This document shows, in pieces, positions 17,852 to 27,415 of a stretch of DNA of 64,000 bases. The notes under the pieces were generated by a model, which made no database searches, was not told where the DNA came from, and saw only the letters and a program-made list of their open reading frames with translations. Positions within the stretch are counted from its first letter, which is position 1, and every line of letters starts with the position of its first letter. Source of the DNA: JBCCTX01 sp964468435 (GTDB taxonomy: Bacteria > Bacteroidota > Bacteroidia > J057); contig CAYXVE010000008.1 of NCBI GenBank assembly GCA_964468435.1, positions 56,116 through 120,115 of the forward strand. Reading direction: 5' to 3'. Both the position numbers and the translations under genes were made by a program.

Positions 17852-20800
17852 TTAAAAGAGAAATCCGAATCTTACCACTATTGTATTAAATTCTTCTGAG
17901 GTTGAATATGTAAGGGTGATAGCGGTGCTGGTATAGGGACTGATGATGATTCCGCCACCGTAGCCGTAGTGCCATCTATCTGAACTCTCCTTTTTCAACC
18001 AGACTCTTCCATGATCAAAAAAGCCAGTCAATCCTAATTCAAACGGAAGATAATAGTTTTGGGCTTTAAAAACGGGAAGGCGAATTTCTGTATTATGGTA
18101 AAAGGCATCATCACCTGCAAAGCGTTCCCCCCTAAAACCACGAAGATTGCTTCTTCTACCCAATGTATTGGCCTGGAAAAACTCGTAATCTCCAATATTT
18201 GTCGCATAACCTACGCTTGTTGCCAAGATAAAGGGAATAATAATTTTGGTTCTATGGTAAATAGATACACTCGTAGAAAGATGATAATAACTCATATCTG
18301 TATCTTCCATGTTCACATTGAACGACTGATCAATTTCCCATACGTAACCCCGTCTTGGAAAGAGCTGGTTATCGCGCGTATCGAGCAAATAATTCAATTT
18401 GATACCTGCGTAGTGTTTAGGTTCGAAATCATCGTCATCCAATCCAGAGCTTTCTCTGTCTACAAAGCGTCCCTCAGTCCTTTCGACATCTGTATACTCG
18501 TACCTCGGTCCGATCAGAATCCTGTGCATTTGTTGGTTATAGGTCTGCTTGAGGGCAGGTTCCAGGAGGATTCTACTGTATCTCACCCTATTGATGTCGA
18601 AGTCATCATCAAAAGCTGATGTATATTCAGTATCATTGCCCAGACCGAAGAAATTGGTCACAAATCTTGGTGCACTTCCCTCAGTATTGAGGAAAAAGTC
18701 CCATTTACCGAAAACGTCGATATAATCTCCCTGATATCCTAACTGAAAGGAGCCCGTAGCAAATGCAATATTGGTACTCAGGGAATGTTTACTTTTGTAA
18801 GGGTCTTTTCTAAAACCATGATAGGTGAAATTTATTCCAGCACCGAGTGTCGCGCCATCATCAAGATTGTATCCTGGGTAGATCAAAGGGAGGTAACTAT
18901 TGAGTTTGTGGGATTTATAGTCATAGTCATTGATATCTTCTTCCTTAGAGGTAAGGATTTTGGCTGAATGACCAGTTTGAAAATGGTTACCTGTATTTGT
19001 GTCATAGATCCTGATGCGTTTACCGTAGGAAGTACTGGACTGATCTAGTACCGTATCTTTGCCGGGGCCTCCTATGATACGTATCAGGGTTCCTGTGCGT
19101 ACATTTCCGGATATTTCAAAAATATCATCTCCTTTGAAACCATATAGTCTTACCTCCCGGGTATCTTTTTTGTCAAAAGTTCGATTATATCTCTCAAAGT
19201 CAATTTTACCATCCTCATCCAGTGCATATATCGTTACCTTAGTCAGGCGATCGTTGAGTCTTTGGATTGAAAATTTCTCCTTTTTATCGGTTGTGGTAAT
19301 ATCCACCGATCGAGCCATATGTTTGTAATACCTCAAGGCAAAATCTGGCAGTTTATCTCTTCTCACGTTCAGTTTATCCATGATTTCGGAAGCGTTGAGA
19401 TCATATATGGGTTTAGGCCAACGTTTAAAAGCCTGGTTGATGACTTCGTCAGGAAGTTTTTGCTGGAGTATGCGTGCCTGTTCCAGCCAGTTTTGCCTAT
19501 CCATTTCATTGAGAAAATACCTATCAAAAAACCGTGCATTATAATTGAGTCCCAATATGTCGCGAACTTCATAGTCAAAGTCCTGAAACATTCTGGCTCC
19601 CCATTCTCGTGTAATCAGCCATGGGATCAAGCCATCTACTGATATAAATACCTGATCCCGATCTCTGGGGATGGGTTTGTAGTATTCAAGACGACCCGAA
19701 TCAAACTCAGCCCAACGCCACTGATCCTGGTGACGATCCCAGTCTCCTACCCACATATCAAATAATCTGGCATTAAGTACATCTCGTTGATCGATTATTT
19801 TGTCTCCTTTTTCTTTTCTCTCCCTCATCAGATCTTTTGTGGAGGTAATTTCTTCTGTATTGCCGAAGTGCAGTTCTGTCTTGCCCTCTTTAGGTTCTTC
19901 AGGACGTTGCTCAAATAGATATATTTGGTTACCAAATATCTCATTGAAATCTCCAAGCATAGGCTGTTTAGGAACATAGTAGTACTGGGGATTGGTATGA
20001 AACACGTCTGCTGCTTCTGCAAGAGGTGGAATGGACAGGGCTCCGTAGGGATGTGCCATGGCCAGAGCATCCTGAGCAAAGTCTTCGATCACAGTATTGC
20101 GTGCCTGACCGGGCACCAGCAAGGTGATATCTTTCATCACAGAGCGGAGTACGTATTCATTTTCAAGAGAATCTTTGAGCCGTAGAGACTTAGTCTGTAT
20201 TCCTCCTCCTTTTTTAACTACCTCAAGTCCTCCATATTTTTGAGATATATCCAGAACTGGTAGCTTGACAGGAGTGGTCCAGGCGTCTCGATAATAGTTG
20301 CCCAGCCATTTGCGTTTAATGCGATTGGCAACATAAAAACTGTCTGCTACGGCTATGACACTATCCGGCTCATCCAGCGGTATAGCCTGAGGATCTCCTT
20401 TAGTGTAACTTTTATCCTTGATTTGGTATCTGAAGATTAGTTCTCCCTTAGGAGGCTCAGAGGCTGGTCGCCACATTTCCAGCCATATCTCTCCATTATC
20501 GTAATATACCAGCTTTACTAATCCCTCGCCACGGTATCCTGCATCCAGGGGTGAGTTTTTTCTGAGATAACCTCCCGAAACTGCAGACCCACTTCCGACG
20601 AAGTGCCGCTTACTCTTGATTACGCCGGTTAGTGAGAAGCCAGGGTCTTCCTTAAAATACTGCAGGCCGTGATCATGGCTATATGCAAAGATGAGGTATC
20701 CCGTCTGTATGGTAAGATCCATCAGCAATTCACAAAATGCTTTATGAACCGGATGGTTCATATTCTGAGGGGAAAGACCGATCTGGTCGAAAGCGGTAGT

Positions 20801-21574
20801 CAGTGTGCCTATACCTGGTAGAGGCAGCAGATGATCCTTCCAGGAATTATAACCTGCACTGGGACCTGAGCTCTTGATGGGATGATGAAAGGCTACGAGA
20901 ATATCGGTGTCATCGTATTCATCAAAAATTTCTGCCAGTTCTTCCTTTAATTCAGTTTTGCTATCTACGCTACAACCCTTAACATCAGTAAAGGATGATT
21001 CATTTTCCAGGAACCATTGTGAGTCAAGCATAATTAGCGTAATATCCTTTGAGAGTTCTACTACCTCCGGATCTGCACAACCCTTGCTAGGTCTCCATAC
21101 ATCCCCCTGGTCAAGAAAAGTTTCTGTAAAATCTTCCAGTTGGCGTATGGCATTCCGCTCACCTTTGGCTGCATTTATCCATTCGTATTGACCTGGAACC
21201 ATGTAGATACTGGCTTTGATATCCTTTAGCAGGCTGAGATGTTGTTGGTAGGTTTCAAATGCCTTATCATCCTTTTTCTGGGGGGAGGGTATATCCTGGG
21301 GATTGATCTGATTACCCAAAAGAACGATCGTATGATTAGAGCTAGCTCTTTCTATTTCATAAGCCATCATAGAAAGAGTAGGGGAGGAATGATAAGGATA
21401 CTGAGTTCCTAAATTTCCCAGTAACCACACGTTGTGTTTGACTTTTTGTGTGGTTTTCGGGGCAAACTGTTGCCAGTTATTATGATTACTTCCAAGAATA
21501 ACCTGTTGTCCCAGGGCAGTAACTGGAAGTATCAGGAATAGTGAATAAATACGATAGAGAACACTTTGGATCAT
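17852..21574 (-). CDS. Metallophosphatase-like/Omp85-type outer-membrane barrel fusion, metal ligands partly lost
   Basis: 1240 residues from ATG at 21574; a TTG 18 codons upstream would bury the signal peptide, so the ATG is preferred. Signal peptide 1-22 (ends near TALGQQ). Residues 45-335 align with calcineurin-type phosphoesterases, but ligands of the first three motifs are changed: GNLG at 53-56 where GDAG/GDxG is usual, GNQ at 87-89 for GDN, and GQYEW at 128-132 for GNHDW. The later His motifs (HHP at 230-232, SHDH at 299-302) remain. A middle region of about 500 residues follows, then a C-terminal Omp85/surface-antigen beta barrel (about 880-1240) with LFPRRGYVWEID, LRGFRGERF and a terminal aromatic FGFLF. 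It should sit in the outer membrane with the phosphatase-like part periplasmic. The family is common in Bacteroidota; the role is unknown. Confidence 0.85.
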   Translation of the reverse strand: MIQSVLYRIYSLFLILPVTALGQQVILGSNHNNWQQFAPKTTQKVKHNVWLLGNLGTQYPYHSSPTLSMMAYEIERASSNHTIVLLGNQINPQDIPSPQKKDDKAFETYQQHLSLLKDIKASIYMVPGQYEWINAAKGERNAIRQLEDFTETFLDQGDVWRPSKGCADPEVVELSKDITLIMLDSQWFLENESSFTDVKGCSVDSKTELKEELAEIFDEYDDTDILVAFHHPIKSSGPSAGYNSWKDHLLPLPGIGTLTTAFDQIGLSPQNMNHPVHKAFCELLMDLTIQTGYLIFAYSHDHGLQYFKEDPGFSLTGVIKSKRHFVGSGSAVSGGYLRKNSPLDAGYRGEGLVKLVYYDNGEIWLEMWRPASEPPKGELIFRYQIKDKSYTKGDPQAIPLDEPDSVIAVADSFYVANRIKRKWLGNYYRDAWTTPVKLPVLDISQKYGGLEVVKKGGGIQTKSLRLKDSLENEYVLRSVMKDITLLVPGQARNTVIEDFAQDALAMAHPYGALSIPPLAEAADVFHTNPQYYYVPKQPMLGDFNEIFGNQIYLFEQRPEEPKEGKTELHFGNTEEITSTKDLMRERKEKGDKIIDQRDVLNARLFDMWVGDWDRHQDQWRWAEFDSGRLEYYKPIPRDRDQVFISVDGLIPWLITREWGARMFQDFDYEVRDILGLNYNARFFDRYFLNEMDRQNWLEQARILQQKLPDEVINQAFKRWPKPIYDLNASEIMDKLNVRRDKLPDFALRYYKHMARSVDITTTDKKEKFSIQRLNDRLTKVTIYALDEDGKIDFERYNRTFDKKDTREVRLYGFKGDDIFEISGNVRTGTLIRIIGGPGKDTVLDQSSTSYGKRIRIYDTNTGNHFQTGHSAKILTSKEEDINDYDYKSHKLNSYLPLIYPGYNLDDGATLGAGINFTYHGFRKDPYKSKHSLSTNIAFATGSFQLGYQGDYIDVFGKWDFFLNTEGSAPRFVTNFFGLGNDTEYTSAFDDDFDINRVRYSRILLEPALKQTYNQQMHRILIGPRYEYTDVERTEGRFVDRESSGLDDDDFEPKHYAGIKLNYLLDTRDNQLFPRRGYVWEIDQSFNVNMEDTDMSYYHLSTSVSIYHRTKIIIPFILATSVGYATNIGDYEFFQANTLGRRSNLRGFRGERFAGDDAFYHNTEIRLPVFKAQNYYLPFELGLTGFFDHGRVWLKKESSDRWHYGYGGGIIISPYTSTAITLTYSTSEEFNTIVVRFGFLF

Positions 21575-21584
21575 CACAATCAAG

Positions 21585-21651
21585 AATGAAATTAACTTGC
21601 AAGAAAAGTGCAAACAATTATTTCGCAAGTTATAGTTGCAAGTTAATCATT
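21585..21651. promoter_or_regulatory. GCAAGTTA inverted and direct repeats between rfbG and the Omp85 fusion gene
   Basis: ATTAACTTGCAA (21591-21602) and TTGCAAGTTAAT (21636-21647) are perfect 12-bp inverted repeats, flanked by AATG/CATT arms with a 2-nt bulge. A third GCAAGTTA lies at 21625-21632, 13 nt from the one at 21638. The left arm is 16 nt upstream of the Omp85-fusion start. It could be a terminator-like stem after rfbG or a multi-site operator. Confidence 0.5.
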
Positions 21652-21692
21652 CCTGTCATTAAGCTTACATTCGAGTCGATTTTTGACTGGTA

Positions 21693-22790
21693 TTAGCTAC
21701 ACCACACCCGTTGTTTTATTTCAGCATCTTCTAGATAAGCATGCAGATCATCCTGGCTGATGACTTTTCCTTCATCGCAGTAGGCGCGGTACCAGTTGGC
21801 GGTACGAGAGATTGTCTCTTCAATATTCCAGGTAGGATACCAGTCGAGTTGTTGAGAGGCTTTGCTACAATCCAACATCAGCAGTTTGGCTTCGTGAAAC
21901 TTCCTGGCTTCTTCTTCATTGATCTGGTATCGTACCTTATCCCATTGAGCTTCCATCAGCCTGAGCACCTCACTTACCTGAATATTGGAGGCCTTGGATG
22001 GTCCAAAATTCCATCCATCGCAGCACATGTCATCACCTTCCAGGAGTCTCTGACCCAGTAAGAGATATCCAGATAGGGGGTCCAGCACATGTTGCCAGGG
22101 GCGCGTAGCCTGAGGGCTACGGATTTCAGTAACATTTCCTGCTTTGGCAGCTCGCATGAGATCCGGTATCAGCCGATCTTCGGACCAGTCGCCTCCGCCG
22201 ATTACATTTCCGGCACGTACAGAAGCCAGAAGCATGCCCTGTCTCTCTGCAAAAGACCTGCGATAGGAAGCAGTAAGGATTTCTGAACAAGCTTTGGATG
22301 AACTGTATGGATCATATCCACCCAGACGGTCATGTTCCCGGTAGTCTATTTCTTGCTCGAGGTTTTCATATACCTTGTCGGTTGTGATATTAACAAATGC
22401 TTTGACGCTACCAGAAAATCTTGCTCCTTCCAGTACATTAAGCGTTCCAATGACATTGGTTTCATAGGTAAATGAGGGATCCTTATAGGAAGCTCTTACC
22501 AAAGGCTGAGCAGCCATATGAAACACAACTTCAGGTTTATGTTTTAGGAAGGTTTCTACTACCAGCTTTTTATCCCTAATATCACCGAATACACTGTTTA
22601 CTTTGGGTGAGGACACCTTGAAATGAGAGTCTTCTCCAGAGTCATCCAGGGATATACCGATCACCTCTGCACCGAGATAATTCAACCACAGAGTCATCCA
22701 TGATCCTTTGAATCCACTATGTCCGGTTAACAGCACTTTTTTCCCTTCATAAACTCCTTTAAATAGTTTGGTTTTTACAGCTTGTTCCAT
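21693..22790 (-). CDS. rfbG: CDP-glucose 4,6-dehydratase
   Basis: 365 residues, the family's usual length. It is an extended SDR with the NAD-binding TGHSGFKGSW typical of RfbG (rather than the TGGAGFIG of RmlB) and the catalytic YDPYSSSK. Other RfbG blocks are AAQPLVRASYKDP, NVIGGGDWSEDRLIPD and RPWQHVLDPLSGYL. It converts CDP-glucose to CDP-4-keto-6-deoxyglucose, the branch point for CDP-linked deoxysugars. The glucose-1-phosphate cytidylyltransferase that makes its substrate is at 25755-26561. It is divergent from the methyltransferase gene. Confidence 0.95.
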   Translation of the reverse strand: MEQAVKTKLFKGVYEGKKVLLTGHSGFKGSWMTLWLNYLGAEVIGISLDDSGEDSHFKVSSPKVNSVFGDIRDKKLVVETFLKHKPEVVFHMAAQPLVRASYKDPSFTYETNVIGTLNVLEGARFSGSVKAFVNITTDKVYENLEQEIDYREHDRLGGYDPYSSSKACSEILTASYRRSFAERQGMLLASVRAGNVIGGGDWSEDRLIPDLMRAAKAGNVTEIRSPQATRPWQHVLDPLSGYLLLGQRLLEGDDMCCDGWNFGPSKASNIQVSEVLRLMEAQWDKVRYQINEEEARKFHEAKLLMLDCSKASQQLDWYPTWNIEETISRTANWYRAYCDEGKVISQDDLHAYLEDAEIKQRVWCS

Positions 22791-22984
22791 ATTATTGAGT
22801 TATTAACTATCTGATGTTCTTATTTTGGATCTCAATTTCACAACTCCTTCACCATAAATTACATGTAGTGAAATGAACTGCTAAAATTATATCTTGAATG
22901 GCAGATAGCACATACATTCCAACCACTCTGTATCCAATACTTTCTATTAACCACAACTACATGGTATTTGATATTTAACCCCGC

Positions 22985-22992
22985 TATTTTTG
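22985..22992 (+). promoter_or_regulatory. Putative -7 promoter element for the C-methyltransferase operon
   Basis: TATTTTTG matches the Bacteroidota -7 consensus TAnnTTTG, about 55 nt before the start at 23048. A TTTG is present upstream but only 14 nt away instead of 19-20, so the assignment is weak. Confidence 0.35.
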
Positions 22993-23047
22993 AAACAAGA
23001 ATGAATTATTCATCTAATTAGTTAATACGTAACTTATATTTTTTTAT

Positions 23048-24334
23048 ATGCAAGACAATCAAGGATTAACGGTTGCACCTTCAACTTCAGAACAGGGACT
23101 AACTATCAGTACCTGCCGTTTTTGTAATACCCCACTCACGCAGACATTTGTGGATTTGGGTATGTCTCCGATATGCAATGATATGATTCGCACGGAGCAT
23201 GCCAAAGATATGGAGCCATTTTATCCTTTGCACACTTACGTGTGTTCGGCGTGTTATCTCGTTCAGTTGGAGGAATTTGTGAGCCCAGAAAATATCTTTG
23301 ACGACTACACGTATTTTTCATCATATTCTACATCGTGGCTGGAACACTGCAAGCGTTACACAGGTCAGATGGTCTCTGAGCAGGGTATCAATGAGCAGAG
23401 TTTTGTGGTGGAGTTGGCGAGTAATGACGGATATCTTTTACAATATTTCAAAGAGAAAAATGTTCCGCATCTTGGTATTGAACCAGCGAGAAATGTAGCT
23501 GAGTATGCGATCGCTCAGGGCATCCAGACGGAAATACGCTTTTTTGGAGTTGAGACGGCCAATATTGTCAAGCAGCAATATCAGCAGGCGGATTTGATCC
23601 TGGGAAATAATGTTCTGGCTCATGTGCCAGATATCAATGATTTTGTAGGAGGTATGAAGGTTCTGCTCAAGCCTTCGGGATTCATCACAATGGAATTTCC
23701 ACATTTACTTAATCTGATGGAATACAATCAGTTTGATACGATCTACCACGAGCACTTTTCCTATTTATCCTGGGTCGCGGTAGAGAGAATTTTTGCTCAT
23801 CATGGTCTGACCTTATTTGATGTGGAGGAGCTATCCACCCATGGTGGATCTTTGAGGATTTATGCCCGCCACACTGAAAACAACGACCGTCCCGTTACAG
23901 CACGCGCCAAAGAGCTGAAACAACGTGAAATAGATGCTGGATTGGAAGAAATGGAATCTTATGCCGATTACACTAAAAAAGTAAAGGAAACTAAGCGTAA
24001 GATTCTTGAATTTCTGATACAGGCCAAACGCGAAGGAAAAACAATTGCAGGTTATGGAGCACCTGGAAAGGGGAATACACTTCTGAACTATTGTGGTATT
24101 CGCACAGATTTTCTGGATTATACCGTAGACAGGAATCCCCATAAGCAGGGCAAGTTATTGCCAGGAACACATATCCCAGTCTATGATCCGGAGAAAATTT
24201 CAGAGACACGTCCCGACTACATTTTCATTTTGCCATGGAACCTGAAAGATGAGATCATGGAGCAGATGAGCTATGCAAGGGAATGGGGAGCTAAGTTTGT
24301 AGTTCCTATCCCGGAAATTAAAGTATACGACTAA
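23048..24334 (+). CDS. Nucleotide-sugar C-methyltransferase (TylC3/TcaB9-like)
   Basis: 428 residues with the three-part layout of sugar 3-C-methyltransferases: an N-terminal zinc-binding domain with four Cys (C23, C26, C66, C69), a central SAM-binding domain (VVELASNDGYLLQYF, about 119-133), and a C-terminal Rossmann-like domain (IAGYGAPGKGNTLLNY). The catalytic YHEHFSY segment contains the Glu-His pair used by TcaB9. These enzymes methylate C3 of 4-keto-6-deoxy sugars, retaining a hydroxyl or amine at the branch point. With rfbG and rfbF next to it, the likely substrate is CDP-4-keto-6-deoxyglucose (inference). It heads a plus-strand operon running to 28189. Confidence 0.9.
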   Translation: MQDNQGLTVAPSTSEQGLTISTCRFCNTPLTQTFVDLGMSPICNDMIRTEHAKDMEPFYPLHTYVCSACYLVQLEEFVSPENIFDDYTYFSSYSTSWLEHCKRYTGQMVSEQGINEQSFVVELASNDGYLLQYFKEKNVPHLGIEPARNVAEYAIAQGIQTEIRFFGVETANIVKQQYQQADLILGNNVLAHVPDINDFVGGMKVLLKPSGFITMEFPHLLNLMEYNQFDTIYHEHFSYLSWVAVERIFAHHGLTLFDVEELSTHGGSLRIYARHTENNDRPVTARAKELKQREIDAGLEEMESYADYTKKVKETKRKILEFLIQAKREGKTIAGYGAPGKGNTLLNYCGIRTDFLDYTVDRNPHKQGKLLPGTHIPVYDPEKISETRPDYIFILPWNLKDEIMEQMSYAREWGAKFVVPIPEIKVYD

Positions 24335-24386
24335 GACAAAGTAGCTGATTACTGAATTCAATATTTAGCATCGATAAATCAATCCA

Positions 24387-25700
24387 ATGAAAAACGTTGA
24401 TCAAAAAGGGCAGGAGATGTATGAGCTGATAGAATCTCTTTACCCTATATGCAGAAGCATCACGGGTAATGGTGTTCGCAGTACACTGAAGATGATCCAG
24501 CAACACATTCCCCTGTTAATTCATGAGGTGCCTTCTGGTACGGAGGTATTTGACTGGACGATCCCCAAAGAATGGAACATACGGGATGCTTATATCAAAG
24601 ATCCTTCTGGACATAAAATCGTGGATTTTCAGCAATCCAATCTTCACGTACTCAATTATAGTATTCCAGTAAACGGTACATATACCCTAGAAGAGCTAAA
24701 ATCCCACATTTTCACCATTCCTGAACAACCCAATTTGATTCCTTACAGGACTTCCTATTACCATGAGTATTGGGGTTTTTGTATGGCTCATAATCAATAT
24801 GAGAAGCTTCAGGAAGGACCCTATGAGGTAGTGATAGATTCCACTTTGGAGCCTGGCTATCTGACTTATGGTGAGTACTATATACCGGGAGAAAGCCAGG
24901 AAGAGATGATTTTTTCTACTCATGTTTGTCATCCCTCTCTATGCAATGATAATCTATCTGGAATAGCAGTAGCTACTTTTTTGGCGAAACATCTTACAGC
25001 CTTACCTAAAAGGTGTATCAGTTACCGGTTTATTTTTGCTCCGGCTACAATTGGCGCGATTACATGGCTTGCCCTCAATGAGGAACGGACTGACCGTATA
25101 CGTTACGGCTTGTGCACACCCCTCTTAGGAGCTCCTGGTCCTTATGTTTACAAGAAATCGAGACAGGATACTGCAGAGATCGACCGGATCATGCAATATA
25201 TTTTAAAGGTATCGGGAAAGGAGTATGAAATAGATGATTTTATCCCCTATGGTTATGATGAGCGACAGTATTGTTCGCCAGGATTCAATCTGCCTGTAGG
25301 TAATATTGCAAAAGCTCGTTGGGGGCAGTTCCCCGAATATCATACTTCTGCGGATAATCTGAATTTTATAAATGCAGGAGCGTTGGAGGAGGCACTTGAA
25401 ATGTTGAAAGATACGGTGGAAGTGATTGAGACTAATCAAGTCTATAAGAATCTCAATCCCAAATGTGAGCCACAACTTGGCAAGCGGGGACTCTTTGATA
25501 GTATCAGTGGTAGTAATATGAATAAGAAAACCTATTCAATGGCTTTACTATGGGTTTTGAACCAGTCTGATGGTACCCAGGATTTGCTGGAAATAGCAGA
25601 TCGCTCGGGCTTACCCTACCAGGTCATTTTGAAGGCTGCCCAGATGCTGGAAAAACACGATTTGTTAAGACCTATTTCCACAGTGCATCAGTGGGCCTGA
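24387..25700 (+). CDS. DUF4910 (M28-like aminopeptidase-fold) protein
   Basis: 437 residues. It begins with the family's typical LYPICRSITGNGVR and contains the M28-like metal region FSTHVCHPSLCNDNLSGIA, followed by FAPATIGAITWLALNEE and, near residue 320, FPEYHTSADNL. The last 70 residues look like a winged helix. Proteins of this family are annotated as aminopeptidases but recur in nucleotide-sugar and polysaccharide operons, so a role in sugar or acyl modification has to be considered. Where many relatives are thought to have a Glu or Gly before TIG, this one has Ala; an alignment is needed to judge the effect. It follows the methyltransferase by 52 nt. Confidence 0.8.
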   Translation: MKNVDQKGQEMYELIESLYPICRSITGNGVRSTLKMIQQHIPLLIHEVPSGTEVFDWTIPKEWNIRDAYIKDPSGHKIVDFQQSNLHVLNYSIPVNGTYTLEELKSHIFTIPEQPNLIPYRTSYYHEYWGFCMAHNQYEKLQEGPYEVVIDSTLEPGYLTYGEYYIPGESQEEMIFSTHVCHPSLCNDNLSGIAVATFLAKHLTALPKRCISYRFIFAPATIGAITWLALNEERTDRIRYGLCTPLLGAPGPYVYKKSRQDTAEIDRIMQYILKVSGKEYEIDDFIPYGYDERQYCSPGFNLPVGNIAKARWGQFPEYHTSADNLNFINAGALEEALEMLKDTVEVIETNQVYKNLNPKCEPQLGKRGLFDSISGSNMNKKTYSMALLWVLNQSDGTQDLLEIADRSGLPYQVILKAAQMLEKHDLLRPISTVHQWA

Positions 25701-25754
25701 TCTACGTACGTTAGCTATTTTTTGAAAACACAAATATATCACAACTAAAAGATT

Positions 25755-26561
25755 ATGAAGGTATTAATTCTTGCGGGAGGTTTTGGTACCCGCCTTGCTG
25801 AAGAAACCCATATTCGTCCAAAGCCTATGGCAGAGATTGGTGGTAAACCTATTCTTTGGCATATTATGAAAACCTATTCTTACTATGGCTTCAATGAGTT
25901 TGTGATCCTGTTGGGTTACAAAGGCTACTATATTAAGGAATACTTTGCCAATTATTTTCTACATCACAGTAACCTGACTATTGATCTGGTCAACAATGAC
26001 ATACAAGTACATTCTCATACCTGCGAACCCTGGAAAGTGACATTGCTGGATACGGGCTTGTATACACTTACGGCTGGAAGGATCAAGCGTGCTGCAAAAT
26101 TCATCAACAATGAACCCTTCCTGCTTACGTACGGAGACGGTGTATCAAATGTAAATATTCAGCAGTTGGTTGATTTTCACAAAAATCATGGTCATTATCT
26201 GACCATGACATCTACACAGCCTAAAGCACGTTTTGGGCAAATCGATACGGATGAGAGTTTCAGAGTATTGAACTTCAAAGAAAAGCCTGAAAATCAAGGG
26301 GGTTGGATCAATGCAGGATTCTTTGTGTGTGAACCACAGGTACTGGATTATATTCCCGAAGATGATGCTGGTGATAAGCTAATGTTTGAGCAGGATCCTT
26401 TGGAAAACATCGCCAGAGACGGTCAACTGTTTACTTATAGACATCAGGGATTCTGGCAGTGCATGGATACGTTGGCAGATAAAAACAAGCTGAATAAAAT
26501 GTGGAATGCTGGAGAGGCTCTCTGGCGTGTTCCTGATGCACCTCAGGTTCAGCTGACCTGA
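25755..26561 (+). CDS. rfbF: Glucose-1-phosphate cytidylyltransferase
   Basis: 268 residues, slightly longer than the usual ~257. The nucleotide-binding start LILAGGFGTRLAEET with RPKPMAEIGGKPILWHI is diagnostic of RfbF rather than RmlA. Other conserved pieces are LTYGDGVSNV, RFGQID, FKEKP and GFFVCEP. It makes CDP-glucose from CTP and glucose-1-phosphate, feeding RfbG. It lies 54 nt after the DUF4910 gene in the same operon. Confidence 0.95.
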   Translation: MKVLILAGGFGTRLAEETHIRPKPMAEIGGKPILWHIMKTYSYYGFNEFVILLGYKGYYIKEYFANYFLHHSNLTIDLVNNDIQVHSHTCEPWKVTLLDTGLYTLTAGRIKRAAKFINNEPFLLTYGDGVSNVNIQQLVDFHKNHGHYLTMTSTQPKARFGQIDTDESFRVLNFKEKPENQGGWINAGFFVCEPQVLDYIPEDDAGDKLMFEQDPLENIARDGQLFTYRHQGFWQCMDTLADKNKLNKMWNAGEALWRVPDAPQVQLT

Positions 26562-26594
26562 TATTATTTACAGTACTATAAATCGATCATTAAG

Positions 26595-27392
26595 ATGAAT
26601 ATAGTGGGCCTGGTGCCTGTTGGCGGACTCGCCAATAGGCTCCAACCAATACCGGGTAGCAAAGCGCTTCTACCTGTTGGATACCGTAAGATGCCAGATG
26701 GTTCTCTGCGTCCCAAACCGGTGTCGATGTATCTGCTGGAAAAATACCGTAAAGCAGGTGCCACCCAAAGTTTTTTGATCCTCAGAAAGGGAAAGTGGGA
26801 TATTCCCGCTTATTATGGTACTGGTTCAGATCCCGATATCGATATGGACCTGGCATATCTGATCATTGAAATCCCTTATGGAACTCCTTACTCGTTGGAT
26901 CAGGCCTATCCTTTTGTGAAAAATGATGTAGTATTACTGGGTTTTCCTGATATCATGATTGGTCCTGAAGATTTGTATGGTCAATTGCTGGAAACATTGG
27001 AGGAAACACAGGCAGATCTGGTTGTAGGTTTATACAAAGTGGAAAGTGAAACACAGGCAAGGGGAACAGATATGGTAGAGACTGATCACGAGGGAAGGAT
27101 CACCCATATTTTTATTAAACCGGAAACTACCTCATTGACACATGCATGGGTTAATGCTGCATGGACACCAGCTTTCACAGCGTTTATGCATGAGTATTTG
27201 CAAAAGGACATCCGCAATAGAAATGATAATCCGGATCTACCCGAAATATATGTTGGACACGTGGTACAGGCGGCCGTAGAAGCCGGCCTTAAAGTACAAA
27301 CACGGCGCTTTGATGGTTTCGATTTCTTGGATATAGGTACGCCCGATGGCTGGACAAAGGCTTATAAGGAGCACAGCATGCAAACGTTGTAA
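26595..27392 (+). CDS. RmlA-like sugar nucleotidyltransferase family protein
   Basis: 265 residues. The N-terminus GLVPVGGLANRLQPIPGSKAL retains the Arg and Lys of sugar-phosphate nucleotidyltransferases, though the usual GTR is ANR. GFPDIM replaces the LGDN-type metal loop, and FIKPET carries a conserved Lys. The family usually has the block RKGKWDIPAYYG, present here. It probably activates a sugar-1-phosphate; nucleotide and sugar are not readable. It starts 33 nt after rfbF, so two nucleotidyltransferases lie side by side, suggesting either two activated sugars or an altered role for this one. Confidence 0.8.
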   Translation: MNIVGLVPVGGLANRLQPIPGSKALLPVGYRKMPDGSLRPKPVSMYLLEKYRKAGATQSFLILRKGKWDIPAYYGTGSDPDIDMDLAYLIIEIPYGTPYSLDQAYPFVKNDVVLLGFPDIMIGPEDLYGQLLETLEETQADLVVGLYKVESETQARGTDMVETDHEGRITHIFIKPETTSLTHAWVNAAWTPAFTAFMHEYLQKDIRNRNDNPDLPEIYVGHVVQAAVEAGLKVQTRRFDGFDFLDIGTPDGWTKAYKEHSMQTL

Positions 27393-27415
27393 AAAAATCA
27401 ATCAAGGAAAACAGG

